A stretch of 59,537 nucleotides of DNA from Marinifilum caeruleilacunae (GTDB lineage: Bacteria; Bacteroidota; Bacteroidia; Bacteroidales; Marinifilaceae). Positions within the stretch are counted from its first letter, which is position 1. The number at the start of each line of letters is the position of its first letter. Of this stretch, positions 1-8,708 are shown in pieces. A model generated the notes under the pieces. It worked only from the letters and a program-made list of their open reading frames with translations. It made no database searches and was not told the DNA's origin. The stretch is from NCBI RefSeq assembly GCF_013141825.1, contig NZ_RZNH01000034.1:1-59537 (forward strand), written 5' to 3'. The translations under genes were made by a program, and so were the position numbers.

Positions 1-69
1 CTGTTTGGATCTATAATAACAAGAGACCTCATTTGAGTTTGAATTATAAAACACCTAATTTTATACATC

Positions 70-99
70 AAAAATCCAGTGAGGCTAGCCTCACTGGAT
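70..99 (-). terminator. Rho-independent terminator after the Fe-type SOD gene
   Basis: A perfect 26-base palindrome lies at 74-99 (arms built on CCAGTGAGGCT). On the minus strand it is followed by five T's. It sits just past the stop codon at 123, so it should end transcription of the superoxide dismutase gene. Confidence 0.8.
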
Positions 100-122
100 C
101 ATATAATTAATTTATAAATGTG

Positions 123-722
123 TCAACCTATTTTAGGACGACTCACTTCAAATCTTTTTTCGATCAGATCCCAATCAATCAATTGCCAGAAGTTTTCGAT
201 GTACTTTGGACGTGCATTTTGAGTATCCAGATAGTAGGCATGCTCCCAAACATCCATGGTTAAAATTGGTTTGTAACCATCTCTTAATGGGTTTCCAGCA
301 TTCTTTTTCTGCATAATGCTAAGTTTACCAGCTGCATCAACAACCAGCCAAACCCAACCCGAACCGAATAATGTAGCTCCAGCCTTGGTAAATTCGGCCT
401 TAAAATTTTCGAATGATTCGAATGCCAATTGAATCGCTTCCAACAATTTTCCTTTTGGTTCTCCACCTCCATTCGCCTTAAAGGCTTCAAAGTAAAAAGT
501 ATGATTATAAACCTGTGCACCATTGTTAAAAATTCCTCCTTCGGAGTGCTTTACAATATCTTCAAGACTTGCTTCTTCGAAAGCGGTTCCTTTAATTAAA
601 TTGTTCAAATTCGTAACATAAGCCTGATGATGCTTTCCGTAATGAAATTCAAGAGTGCTCTTTGTAATATAAGGCTCTAATCCGCCTAATTCATAAGATA
701 AGGTAGGTAGTTTGTGTTCCAT
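123..722 (-). CDS. sodB: Superoxide dismutase, Fe-type
   Basis: Converts superoxide to peroxide and oxygen in the cytoplasm. The 199-residue length is normal for the Fe/Mn SOD family. Metal ligands are visible as H27, H74, D157 and H161 (DVWEHAYY). The active-site glutamine is Q70 in NNGAQVYNH, with alanine (A142) at the C-terminal position. Family knowledge says this places the glutamine as in iron enzymes. The gene follows a second SOD of the Mn pattern on the same strand, with a terminator between them, so the two are probably transcribed separately. Metal assignment from residues is indicative only, because some enzymes are cambialistic. Confidence 0.95.
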   Translation of the reverse strand: MEHKLPTLSYELGGLEPYITKSTLEFHYGKHHQAYVTNLNNLIKGTAFEEASLEDIVKHSEGGIFNNGAQVYNHTFYFEAFKANGGGEPKGKLLEAIQLAFESFENFKAEFTKAGATLFGSGWVWLVVDAAGKLSIMQKKNAGNPLRDGYKPILTMDVWEHAYYLDTQNARPKYIENFWQLIDWDLIEKRFEVSRPKIG

Positions 723-788
723 ATTTTATTGTTTTTGATTTTCTCTTCAATTTCACAATAAAAAATTACAAATTCAATAAAAAAACAG

Positions 789-821
789 AAAAAGGCCGAT
801 CCCTTTAAAAAAGAACCGGCC
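789..821 (-). terminator. Terminator between the two SOD genes
   Basis: On the minus strand a nine-pair stem with wobbles (GGCCGGTTC with GGATCGGCC) is followed by five T's. It lies between the stop of the Mn-type SOD gene and the start of the Fe-type gene and suggests separate transcripts. Confidence 0.7.
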
Positions 822-848
822 CCAAAATCAAAAAAACAATAAACAAAA

Positions 849-1451
849 CTAATCCTGAAAGCGTTTAGCCACTTCCTCCCAATTGATTACTTCCCAGAAA
901 ACTGAGATGTAATCAGGTCTTCTATTTTGAAACTTTAAGTAATATGCGTGTTCCCAAACATCCAATCCAAGAATTGGTGTTCCTTTCACTTCTGCTATAT
1001 CCATTAATGGATTATCCTGATTTGCTGTTGATGAAACAACCAACTTCCCGTCGGCTTGTTTTACCAACCATGCCCAACCCGAACCAAATCGTGTTGCAGC
1101 AGCTTTAGCGAATTCAGCTTTGAAAAAATCAAAAGATCCAAAATCTTTTTCAATGGCCGAAAGCAAATCTCCAGTCGGTTGTCCACCTCCATTTGGCGAC
1201 ATCACTTTCCAGAATAAATCGTGATTAAAAAATCCGCCTCCATTATTTCTAATTGCAACTGAATGCTGTGAAATATTGCCTAGTATTTCTTCAATACTCT
1301 GATTTGCCAAATCAGTTCCTTCGATAGCAGCGTTTAAATTATTTGTATATCCCGCATGATGCTTAGAATGATGTATTTCCATTGTTCTGGCATCGATATG
1401 CGGCTCTAGTGCATCATATGCATATGCTAATTTTGGTAACTCGAAAGCCAT
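849..1451 (-). CDS. sodA: Superoxide dismutase, Mn-type
   Basis: A second Fe/Mn-family superoxide dismutase of 200 residues. Ligands H27, H77, D164 and H168 are present. The residue four before H77 is glycine (GGGFFNH) and the glutamine is instead at Q145 in ANQDNPL, the arrangement typical of manganese enzymes. It is clearly diverged from its neighbour, so the pair is not a recent duplication. A plausible promoter lies at 1502-1532 on the minus strand. Having both metal types would allow superoxide defence when either iron or manganese is scarce; that role is inferred. Confidence 0.95.
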   Translation of the reverse strand: MAFELPKLAYAYDALEPHIDARTMEIHHSKHHAGYTNNLNAAIEGTDLANQSIEEILGNISQHSVAIRNNGGGFFNHDLFWKVMSPNGGGQPTGDLLSAIEKDFGSFDFFKAEFAKAAATRFGSGWAWLVKQADGKLVVSSTANQDNPLMDIAEVKGTPILGLDVWEHAYYLKFQNRRPDYISVFWEVINWEEVAKRFQD

Positions 1452-1501
1452 ATATTTTATCTTTTTCTTATGGTTGATATAGGTTTATTTGTCACTAAAA
1501 A

Positions 1502-1532
1502 CAAATCTAATTTTTACTCAGATTAAATCCAA
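1502..1532 (-). promoter_or_regulatory. Promoter for the Mn-type SOD gene
   Basis: Minus-strand TAGATTTG at 1509-1502 fits the Bacteroidota -7 consensus TAnnTTTG, with TTG twenty bases upstream (1532-1530). Transcription would start near 1496, giving a leader of about 45 bases. Confidence 0.6.
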
Positions 1533-1632
1533 ATTATTTTAAGACTTTTTTGTCTTTTATTTTTTGTGCTTTTTAAATATTCTTGAAAACAAGATTTTTA
1601 GCTACTTTCGTGTCCTGATAAAAAATTGAATT

Positions 1633-2937
1633 GTGAACAGGAAAATTTTAAATATCGCCTTACCTAATATTGTTAGTAATATTACCATTCCCCTTTTGGG
1701 ATTGGTCGATTTGGCCTTAATGGGACATTTGGGTAAAGTAGACTTTATTGGGGCTATTGCTTTAGGCGGTACCATTTTCAATTTTTTATATTGGGGTTTC
1801 GCCTTCCTGAGAATGGGCACTACAGGCATTACAGCTCAGGCATATGGAGCACGAAATTTGAGTGAAGCCATACTTTCCCTTTCCAGAGCTTTAACAGTTG
1901 CACTGGTAGGTAGTATATTGATTCTGATCCTCCAAAAACCAATCGAAATGCTCAGTTTCTGGCTAATCGAAAGTGAAGAGTCGGTCGAATCCATTGCAAA
2001 ATCGTACTTCTACATTCGTGTTTGGGCTGCTCCGGCAACCATTGGATTGTATGCATTAAACGGATGGTTTATTGGGATGCAAAACGCAAAAACGCCAATG
2101 CTTATAGCAGTTACAGGAAATGTCATTAATATCGCATTATCGGCATTTTTTGTGTATGGATTACTACTCGATGCCAGGGGTGTTGCCTTAGGAACACTAA
2201 TTGCACAATACTGTAGCCTGTTTATTGCTCTCTTCTTTGTCTTTAAAAACTACAGTCGATTATTTAAATACTGGAGTGCGAAGGGAATGATGAAAGTGCA
2301 GGAGTTAAAGCACTTTTTCCTGGTAAACAAAGATATCTTTATCAGAACACTCTGCATTATTTTTGTTTTTACTTTTTTCACCACCGAATCGGCAAGCGTA
2401 AACAAAGAAATTCTTGCAGTGAATTCTTTATTGCTTCAATTCCTTTTTATCTTCTCCTATTTTATGGATGGATTTGCCTTTGCTGCCGAAGCCTTGGTTG
2501 GAAAATTTATTGGGGCCAACAACTCGAAAAACCTTTCAAAGGTAATCCGATTGCTATTTATTTGGGGAATTGGCATCAGTGTAATTTTCACCATTGCCTA
2601 TGGCCTATTTGGCATTGATATCTTATCCGTATTAACCGATGCAGAATCGACCATTAGAATTGCAAGAGATTACCTGAAGTGGATAATTCTGTTGCCAATT
2701 TTAAGTTTTGCTTCATTCTTAATGGATGGTATTTTTATAGGAGCTACAGCTTCAAGTTACATGAGGAAAACCATGCTTGCAGCAACCATATTCATTTTTA
2801 TTCCGCTTTACTATTTCTTGAATAACTCACTAGAAAATCACGGACTTTGGATTGCCATGCTGGGCTTCATGTTTACACGAGGTTTATTTCAGGCCATATA
2901 TTACAAGAAAGCCGTATTGGTGCACTTTAGGAAATAG
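1633..2937 (+). CDS. MATE family efflux transporter
   Basis: A 434-residue inner-membrane protein with about twelve hydrophobic segments. The N-terminal pattern (NIALPNIVSNITIPLLGLVD followed by LMGHLG) is typical of the DinF/NorM branch of MATE exporters, which expel drugs or metabolites using a sodium or proton gradient. The substrate cannot be read from sequence. The start is a GTG codon; no better start lies nearby and the first residues match the family. A TTG at 1583 and TACTTTCG at 1603 could be a weak promoter. Its 3' end overlaps the convergent futalosine hydrolase gene by 11 bases. Confidence 0.9.
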   Translation: MNRKILNIALPNIVSNITIPLLGLVDLALMGHLGKVDFIGAIALGGTIFNFLYWGFAFLRMGTTGITAQAYGARNLSEAILSLSRALTVALVGSILILILQKPIEMLSFWLIESEESVESIAKSYFYIRVWAAPATIGLYALNGWFIGMQNAKTPMLIAVTGNVINIALSAFFVYGLLLDARGVALGTLIAQYCSLFIALFFVFKNYSRLFKYWSAKGMMKVQELKHFFLVNKDIFIRTLCIIFVFTFFTTESASVNKEILAVNSLLLQFLFIFSYFMDGFAFAAEALVGKFIGANNSKNLSKVIRLLFIWGIGISVIFTIAYGLFGIDILSVLTDAESTIRIARDYLKWIILLPILSFASFLMDGIFIGATASSYMRKTMLAATIFIFIPLYYFLNNSLENHGLWIAMLGFMFTRGLFQAIYYKKAVLVHFRK

Positions 2938-3619
2938 CGATTTCCGATCCTGAAAAAATCAATTCAATCTTCTCGTTTACCGATTTTATCATTGATTCGC
3001 TTGGTTCATCTGCATTGTGAGCATTTTCGATTCGATCAATAACATAGAAAAGCTGAATTAAGCTTACAGATTCTTTCTGGCAGACATAAAGCATATTTGC
3101 TCCTTCCCTGCTAATTACATCGGGATAATTTTTCACATAAGCATTTGCAATTGCATTAACCTGGTTGGGAATCGTGTTGCAAGTAATGCCACTTGCCTTT
3201 CTCAGATCTGAAAAAACGCCTGGTATCAAACTATCATTTTCCAAAATCTCATTTTTAAATGGCAATTCGTTTTTATTCCTTTGGCCAAGATCAAAGACCG
3301 AAGCAAAACTATGATCTGCTCCTATTCCAATATCTCCAAAGTAATCGTCAATTATACAAAGCATCTGATCTTTTTCAATCTGATCTTTTAAGGCATAACA
3401 CTGTCCAAAATGCAATACCAAATCGTATTTATTCTTTGTAAGAGCCTGGGTATAGGAATATACCGACATGCTTCCTCCATAGCCCGAAATTAAGATATCA
3501 ACAGATTGGTCATTATGAGTGAAACGGGCATAATTTTGACCTAAATTTTCTTCCAATTCGAGTTGAGAAATAAAATTTTTAAGTACCTCAAAAGTCTCTG
3601 AAACGAGTAAAATATCCAT
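2927..3619 (-). CDS. mqnB: Futalosine hydrolase
   Basis: A 230-residue member of the nucleoside phosphorylase/hydrolase fold. The GADHSFASVFDLGQ stretch and the short length fit MqnB, which removes the base from futalosine in the alternative menaquinone pathway. An MTA/SAH nucleosidase is the main alternative, but the sequence is divergent from MTAN and looks more like the Bacteroidota MqnB group. Other mqn genes are not in this window, so pathway membership is inferred. The gene is monocistronic, between convergent mate and divergent folE. Confidence 0.75.
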   Translation of the reverse strand: MDILLVSETFEVLKNFISQLELEENLGQNYARFTHNDQSVDILISGYGGSMSVYSYTQALTKNKYDLVLHFGQCYALKDQIEKDQMLCIIDDYFGDIGIGADHSFASVFDLGQRNKNELPFKNEILENDSLIPGVFSDLRKASGITCNTIPNQVNAIANAYVKNYPDVISREGANMLYVCQKESVSLIQLFYVIDRIENAHNADEPSESMIKSVNEKIELIFSGSEIAIS

Positions 3620-3727
3620 AAATGCAAGAACTTAGCTAAAACAAAGCATGTAAAAGTTTGTTATAAAGGTGAAATTATTACTTATTTTGCAAAGCAAAAC
3701 AACGACTTATTAAAAACACTGTGACGA

Positions 3728-4354
3728 ATGGAATTTTCAATTAACGGACAAGAAGATAAAGGATTCACAAAAATAGAAAAATACAATCAGGAAACTACAG
3801 AAGAACTGATGTATCATTATAAAAAAGTTTTGGAATTACTTGGTGAGGATGCAGAACGAGAAGGACTGGAGAAAACTCCTTTACGTGTTGCCAAAGCCAT
3901 GCAATTTTTAACTCAGGGATACCATATCAAACCAGAAGATATTTTACGATCGGCCATGTTTAAGGAAGATTATAAGCAGATGGTAATTGTAAAAGATATT
4001 GAGGTTTACTCGATGTGTGAGCATCACATGCTGCCATTTGTAGGTAGAGCTCATGTGGCTTATATCCCGAATGGATACATTACAGGTCTTAGTAAAGTAG
4101 CTCGCGTTGTTGATGCTTTTGCGCGTCGTTTACAAGTGCAGGAGCGCTTAACAACACAAATTAAAGATTGTATTCAGGATACTTTGAATCCTTTAGGAGT
4201 GGCGGTAGTAATCGAGGCTCAGCACTTGTGCATGTCGATGCGTGGTGTTCAGAAACAAAATTCGGTTACAACAACTTCTGATTTTACTGGTGCTTTTGAA
4301 AAGGTAGCAACCAGGGAAGAATTTATTCGATTAATTTCTGCGAAAACAATTTAA
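3728..4354 (+). CDS. folE: GTP cyclohydrolase I
   Basis: Converts GTP to 7,8-dihydroneopterin triphosphate, the first step of folate and pterin synthesis. At 208 residues it has the family's normal size. Zinc ligands are visible in MCEHHMLPF (Cys and His) and in QHLCMSMRG (Cys). The core [27 protein letters not shown] is canonical. It is divergent from mqnB and lies upstream of fabD; the 160-base gap and an independent fabD promoter suggest separate expression. Confidence 0.97.
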   Translation: MEFSINGQEDKGFTKIEKYNQETTEELMYHYKKVLELLGEDAEREGLEKTPLRVAKAMQFLTQGYHIKPEDILRSAMFKEDYKQMVIVKDIEVYSMCEHHMLPFVGRAHVAYIPNGYITGLSKVARVVDAFARRLQVQERLTTQIKDCIQDTLNPLGVAVVIEAQHLCMSMRGVQKQNSVTTTSDFTGAFEKVATREEFIRLISAKTI

Positions 4355-4411
4355 AATTTATCAACCTGAAAGGGTGCATATTTTAATCCGTAAGCATAAG
4401 CAATTCTAAAA

Positions 4412-4442
4412 TTGCAGATTGCGAACGGATTAGATATCTTTG
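4412..4442 (+). promoter_or_regulatory. Promoter for fabD
   Basis: TTG at 4412-4414, a 20-base spacer, then TATCTTTG at 4435-4442 match the Bacteroidota -33/-7 promoter pattern closely. Transcription would begin near 4449, about 65 bases ahead of the fabD start. Confidence 0.75.
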
Positions 4443-4468
4443 TGCCCGAATAATTCAAAACTTACCAT

Positions 4469-4498
4469 GATGATTGGTCATTAACTAGACCGATCGTT
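4469..4498 (+). promoter_or_regulatory. Hairpin or operator in the fabD leader
   Basis: GATTGGTC (4472-4479) and GACCGATC (4488-4495) form an inverted repeat with an 8-base spacer. Extended with wobble pairs it reaches 11 base pairs. It lies between the predicted start of transcription and the fabD start codon, so it could be an RNA hairpin or a repressor operator. Function is unknown. Confidence 0.4.
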
Positions 4499-4514
4499 TA
4501 AATTGAGAATGAAT

Positions 4515-5405
4515 ATGAAAGCATATGTATTTCCGGGACAAGGTGCCCAATTTGTAGGTATGGGTAAAGACCTATACGAAAATTCGGAACTTGCTAAGGA
4601 ACTTTTCGAAAAAGCTAACGAAATTCTTGGTTTCCGTATTACTGATTTGATGTTTGAAGGAACTGACGAAGATCTAAGACAAACCAAAGTTACTCAACCT
4701 GCGATTTTCTTGCACTCGGTAATTTTAGCCAAAACTTTAGGTGAAGATTTCAAACCAGAAATGGTAGCAGGTCACTCATTGGGTGAATTCTCTGCTTTGG
4801 TAGCAAACGGAACTCTATCTTTCGAAGATGGTTTAAAATTGGTTTCTCAGCGTGCTATGGCAATGCAAAAAGCTTGCGAAATGGAACCTTCAACTATGGC
4901 TGCAATCATCGGTTTAGATGATGAAACTGTTGAGAAAGTTTGTGCTGAAATTGAGGAAGTAGTTGTTCCTGCGAACTTCAACTGTCCTGGTCAGTTGGTA
5001 ATTTCTGGCAGCATGAAAGGTATCGAACTTGCTTGCGAAAAATTAAAAGAAGCTGGTGCAAAAAGAGCTTTACCATTGAAAGTTGGTGGTGCTTTCCACT
5101 CACCATTAATGGAACCTGCTCGTGTTGAGCTTGAAGAAGCTATCGAAAACACAGCTTTTGCAACTCCAGCATGTCCTGTTTACCAAAACGTAAATGCAAA
5201 ACCAGTTACTGATCCTGCTGAAATCAAGAAAAACCTTGTTGCACAGTTAACTGCTCCGGTACGTTTTACTCAAACTATGGTGAATATGATTGCTGATGGC
5301 GCTTCATCTTTTACTGAAGTTGGTCCTGGTAAAGTGATCCAGGGATTGGTAAAGAAAGTAGATCGTAAAATGGAAACAGCTGGTATCGATTCATACCAGG
5401 CTTAA
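4515..5405 (+). CDS. fabD: Malonyl-CoA:acyl carrier protein transacylase
   Basis: Loads malonate from CoA onto acyl carrier protein for fatty acid synthesis. The nucleophile serine lies in GHSLGEFSA and the N-terminal FPGQGAQFVGMG is canonical. The reading frame is open to a TTG at 4503, with ATGs at 4509 and 4515; I chose 4515 (MKAYVFPGQG) because the family normally begins there. Length is about 296 residues. Other fab genes are not adjacent. A strong promoter lies upstream and a clear terminator downstream, so it is probably monocistronic. Confidence 0.96.
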   Translation: MKAYVFPGQGAQFVGMGKDLYENSELAKELFEKANEILGFRITDLMFEGTDEDLRQTKVTQPAIFLHSVILAKTLGEDFKPEMVAGHSLGEFSALVANGTLSFEDGLKLVSQRAMAMQKACEMEPSTMAAIIGLDDETVEKVCAEIEEVVVPANFNCPGQLVISGSMKGIELACEKLKEAGAKRALPLKVGGAFHSPLMEPARVELEEAIENTAFATPACPVYQNVNAKPVTDPAEIKKNLVAQLTAPVRFTQTMVNMIADGASSFTEVGPGKVIQGLVKKVDRKMETAGIDSYQA

Positions 5406-5426
5406 TTCATTTCAAATGATATTGAA

Positions 5427-5455
5427 AAGGCTGATCTATCGATCAGCCTTTTTTT
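5427..5455 (+). terminator. Terminator after fabD
   Basis: AAGGCTGATC and GATCAGCCTT form a perfect ten-pair stem with a TATC loop, followed by a T run on the plus strand. Confidence 0.9.
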
Positions 5456-5461
5456 ATACGT

Positions 5462-5486
5462 AAAAAAGGAGGCTTTAAGCCTCCTT
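5462..5486 (-). terminator. Terminator after the receiver/PEP-binding fusion gene
   Basis: AAGGAGGCTT and AAGCCTCCTT pair with a one-base spacer (tight loop). On the minus strand a run of T's follows. It lies just downstream of the stop at 5490, back to back with the fabD terminator. Confidence 0.85.
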
Positions 5487-5489
5487 GTA

Positions 5490-8465
5490 TTATTTAAAAC
5501 TAATTACACTAGTTTGTTTTTTACCGTCCATTAAAACCTCCAATGGCTCCTTAAATCGCACATGCTTAAAGTAGTGGATTTGCTCTACTTTTTCCTGCTT
5601 ATCAAGAACCTCCATGTTCACAAAATTATAGTCTGAATTGCTCTTAATTGAGAAATAACCTACATTCATTGATGTTACATTGTGGAAAAAGTGAGATCCC
5701 AGGGATGCATCCAATGGAAAATCTTCGAGACCTTGTTCAACAATTACCTTTGCATTTGAAATTTGCGACCAAAGAACTGGTATTCCAGTGAACTTATCGC
5801 GAGTACCCCAACGGCCCGGACCAAATAGGATATATTGTCGATCCTGTTCCTTCATTTTTTGATTCAGAACTTCCATCTCCTCGGCCATCTCTTCGGTTTT
5901 GGTTCTGTCGAACTTATCCAAATCCATGTAAATTACATCGCGGATATGATTTACCTTACCATTACCCATACCTTTGTTGGCAAGCATAACAAGTTTGTTG
6001 CGATCTACCTTCGACATGTCAATTTCAACGCTCATTTCCTGACGAATTAGTGGTTTAATTTGCAACAAATGGAAAGTCGGATTTCCATCTTTACCTTTCG
6101 ATAAATCGACTGCATATTCGATTTCAACCGGAGCTCCCATTGCCTGCTTAAAGATATTCAACAATACGCTTAAGGCATGTGCAATTGGCACCTGGTTGTA
6201 TTTCAGGATATTTGCAAAGTCAACCACTCGTGGTCCGCGCAAATTCAAATCTGGTTCTAATCTGTCATTCTGGAAATCGTAAACCGAAGCACAGTGTAGT
6301 AAATTGCCGTCTTTTTCGGCTTCAGCCAATTCGTATTTAACGGTTACTGCATCTTCTCCATCATTTACCAAATCGATATTCTCCTTCTCCATATCAATGG
6401 CATAGAAGTATTTCTGAGAATCTTTAATCTGATCTTCGATAGAAGCCAATTGCAATTTCGGGTGTTCAGGGCAAAAACGATGAGTTTTCTCTCCACCAAC
6501 AACATATTTACCCAAACCAATTGCCATAACCGAGAAACCATCTTCGGGCTTCATGTATGAGAATGGATAATAGTTGTAAGATTGAGCTACACCACTAATA
6601 TTTGGATAGAATTTTCCATTGTATTCCTGACCAACCACCTCCTGGATGATTACAGCCATTTTCTCCTCTTCAATCTTGTAATCGACAGCACTGAAATACG
6701 ATTGTGCTTCAGGCGTAAAAATAGAAGCATAAATTAGCTTAATTGCAGTTACCAGTTGCTGATATCTTACTTCGATATCCGGATCGTTATTTGGTAGCAG
6801 ATAAGTTGCATAAACACCGGCAAATGGTTGCATCAACGAATCTTCGAACAAGCCCGAAGATCTTACTGCCAACGGTTTATTAATTTCCTCGAGATACTGA
6901 CGAAGTTTATTACCCAGTTTTTCAGGAATATCTCCTTTAAGGAACAATTCCTTCACCTTTTTATAGTTCTTATCCAGGTAGATTTTATCGTATAGGTTAT
7001 TCTTCTCGATAAAGTTATCGTACTCATCAACTCCAATAATTGCTGTTTGAGGAATCGAAACATTGATGTCCTTTATCAGTTTCTTAAAGTAGATATTCTC
7101 GATAAAGTTACTCAGGAAAGCCAGACCACGTCCTTTTCCTCCTAATGAGCCTCTACCCATACGAACGATATAATGATTCGAATTAACGATATTTGGCTTA
7201 AATCGGATGATTCGACCTCTTAGCTGTTTAATTCTTGAAGCTTCGAACACATCCAAACAGAATTTTCTCAAATCCTTTACGGATTTAAAATCTTCGATCT
7301 GATATCTTCTTAATTTTTTTGCGACATTAATTTCTCCACGTGCCATTAACCAGGTGGAAATTCCATTTCGCTTGGAGTGGAAAAGCAAGGATTCATCAGG
7401 AACAAATCTTAGTTTCTCTTCGAACTCTTCCATCGATTTGGCAACAGCTACACGTGTTCCACTTTGGTTGCGGAAAACAAAATCGCCAAATCCAAGTTTG
7501 GTATAAATGAAGTTATAGATATCCAATGCCAGTGTATCACTGTTTTTGTTGATAAAATCAGCATCAACCTGCATGGCTCTAATAGCATTATCGGTATCGT
7601 GCGACTGCATTAAACATGGTATTCTCATGTTTTTGGCCTGCACGTATTTGATTAAATCTACACCCGAATCGTCATCCAGTTTTCCATCGCGTGCAAAGCG
7701 AACATCCGAGATTACACACAAAAGGTTTTCCAGGTATTTATCTACCACTTCAACCGCATCTTCGAATGTACTTACCAAAATTACTTTTGGACGGGCACGC
7801 ATTTTCAAAATCTTGTGTAATTCATCAATATCTCCTTCATCGGAAATTACCTTCTGGGTTTGGGTCATTACCGAAGTATAAAGGAGAGGAAGGTATCTGG
7901 AGTAATATTTTACGGAGTCTTCGGCCAAAAGAATTACACGAACATCTCCACTTTTGGTATCGGTTTCAAGGTTCATTTTATCCTCGATATATTTGGTCAT
8001 TGCCATAAATATCTTGGTTGAACCATTCCAAACAAATACTCTATCGATATTGTTTTTGATTTTATCGGCAGCACGATCGAAATAAGCAAGATCGCTATTG
8101 TTGTTCACCAAAACCAAAACAGGAATATCCGGATTTACCGTTTTAATTTGCTGGCTCAGTTCCAGTGGCGATTCTTTATCCAATCCAGCCATTAGAATCA
8201 CCATATCGTAATGACGATTCTGGAGTGCTTCTAATGCCTCTTCGTTGGTAGCAACACTGGTAAAACGGGGGGCCGCATATAAATTCAGCTGTAAATATTC
8301 ACCTACAATTTTATCGGAAAACTGTCCTTCACGAACAATTGTATATGCATCGTAATAGGTTGCAATCAACAGAATCTCCTTCACTTTGTAAGGCATCAAT
8401 TCCTGAAAAATATCACGGTCGTTCTTCTTGCGCTTGTAAATTTTCGAAATCGAAATTTCTTCCAT
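5490..8465 (-). CDS. Receiver-like and PEP/pyruvate-binding domain fusion protein
   Basis: A 991-residue protein. Residues about 30-160 and 175-320 resemble response-regulator receiver domains; the second has a candidate phosphoacceptor D254 (CVISDVRF), while the first has lost it (VILMAGLD). From about 435 to 800 is a PEP synthase/PPDK N-terminal ATP-grasp domain (GRGSLGGKGRGLAFL; PLAVRSSGLFEDS). I see no typical phosphohistidine or PEP-binding TIM-barrel domain. A C-terminal module holds GPGRWGTRDKFTG and GSHFFHN. Family knowledge: the ATP-grasp domain transfers phosphate from ATP. The fusion suggests a signalling or regulatory phosphotransferase rather than a metabolic PEP synthase. Function is not established. 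Confidence 0.8.
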   Translation of the reverse strand: MEEISISKIYKRKKNDRDIFQELMPYKVKEILLIATYYDAYTIVREGQFSDKIVGEYLQLNLYAAPRFTSVATNEEALEALQNRHYDMVILMAGLDKESPLELSQQIKTVNPDIPVLVLVNNNSDLAYFDRAADKIKNNIDRVFVWNGSTKIFMAMTKYIEDKMNLETDTKSGDVRVILLAEDSVKYYSRYLPLLYTSVMTQTQKVISDEGDIDELHKILKMRARPKVILVSTFEDAVEVVDKYLENLLCVISDVRFARDGKLDDDSGVDLIKYVQAKNMRIPCLMQSHDTDNAIRAMQVDADFINKNSDTLALDIYNFIYTKLGFGDFVFRNQSGTRVAVAKSMEEFEEKLRFVPDESLLFHSKRNGISTWLMARGEINVAKKLRRYQIEDFKSVKDLRKFCLDVFEASRIKQLRGRIIRFKPNIVNSNHYIVRMGRGSLGGKGRGLAFLSNFIENIYFKKLIKDINVSIPQTAIIGVDEYDNFIEKNNLYDKIYLDKNYKKVKELFLKGDIPEKLGNKLRQYLEEINKPLAVRSSGLFEDSLMQPFAGVYATYLLPNNDPDIEVRYQQLVTAIKLIYASIFTPEAQSYFSAVDYKIEEEKMAVIIQEVVGQEYNGKFYPNISGVAQSYNYYPFSYMKPEDGFSVMAIGLGKYVVGGEKTHRFCPEHPKLQLASIEDQIKDSQKYFYAIDMEKENIDLVNDGEDAVTVKYELAEAEKDGNLLHCASVYDFQNDRLEPDLNLRGPRVVDFANILKYNQVPIAHALSVLLNIFKQAMGAPVEIEYAVDLSKGKDGNPTFHLLQIKPLIRQEMSVEIDMSKVDRNKLVMLANKGMGNGKVNHIRDVIYMDLDKFDRTKTEEMAEEMEVLNQKMKEQDRQYILFGPGRWGTRDKFTGIPVLWSQISNAKVIVEQGLEDFPLDASLGSHFFHNVTSMNVGYFSIKSNSDYNFVNMEVLDKQEKVEQIHYFKHVRFKEPLEVLMDGKKQTSVISFK

Positions 8466-8654
8466 ATCAGGTAATATTATTTTAGTGTGTTGTTTGTTTT
8501 GGCAATACCGATTACAAAATACTAATAATATTGCCCAATGCCTTTAATTCTATGACTTATTCAAGATGTTTTTGATCATTAAATCTCATCCTTATTCTTG
8601 AACGATGTCCACTTTTAAAAGGTTGGCGAAAATAGTTAATTTTTTTTGTAAAAA

Positions 8655-8681
8655 ACAAAGAGGAAACTCATAGTTTCCTCT
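8655..8681 (-). terminator. Terminator after korB
   Basis: AGAGGAAACT (8659-8668) and AGTTTCCTCT (8672-8681) form a ten-pair stem with a 3-base loop. A T-rich tract follows on the minus strand. The rest of the 243-base gap up to 8708 holds no gene that I can support. Confidence 0.85.
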
Positions 8682-8708
8682 CTGATATATATACGATTAC
8701 AATATAGG

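Noticed and set aside
4503-4514. TTG start four codons ahead of the preferred fabD start
   Set aside because: The family begins at MKAYVFPGQG, and ATG codons at 4509 and 4515 are available.
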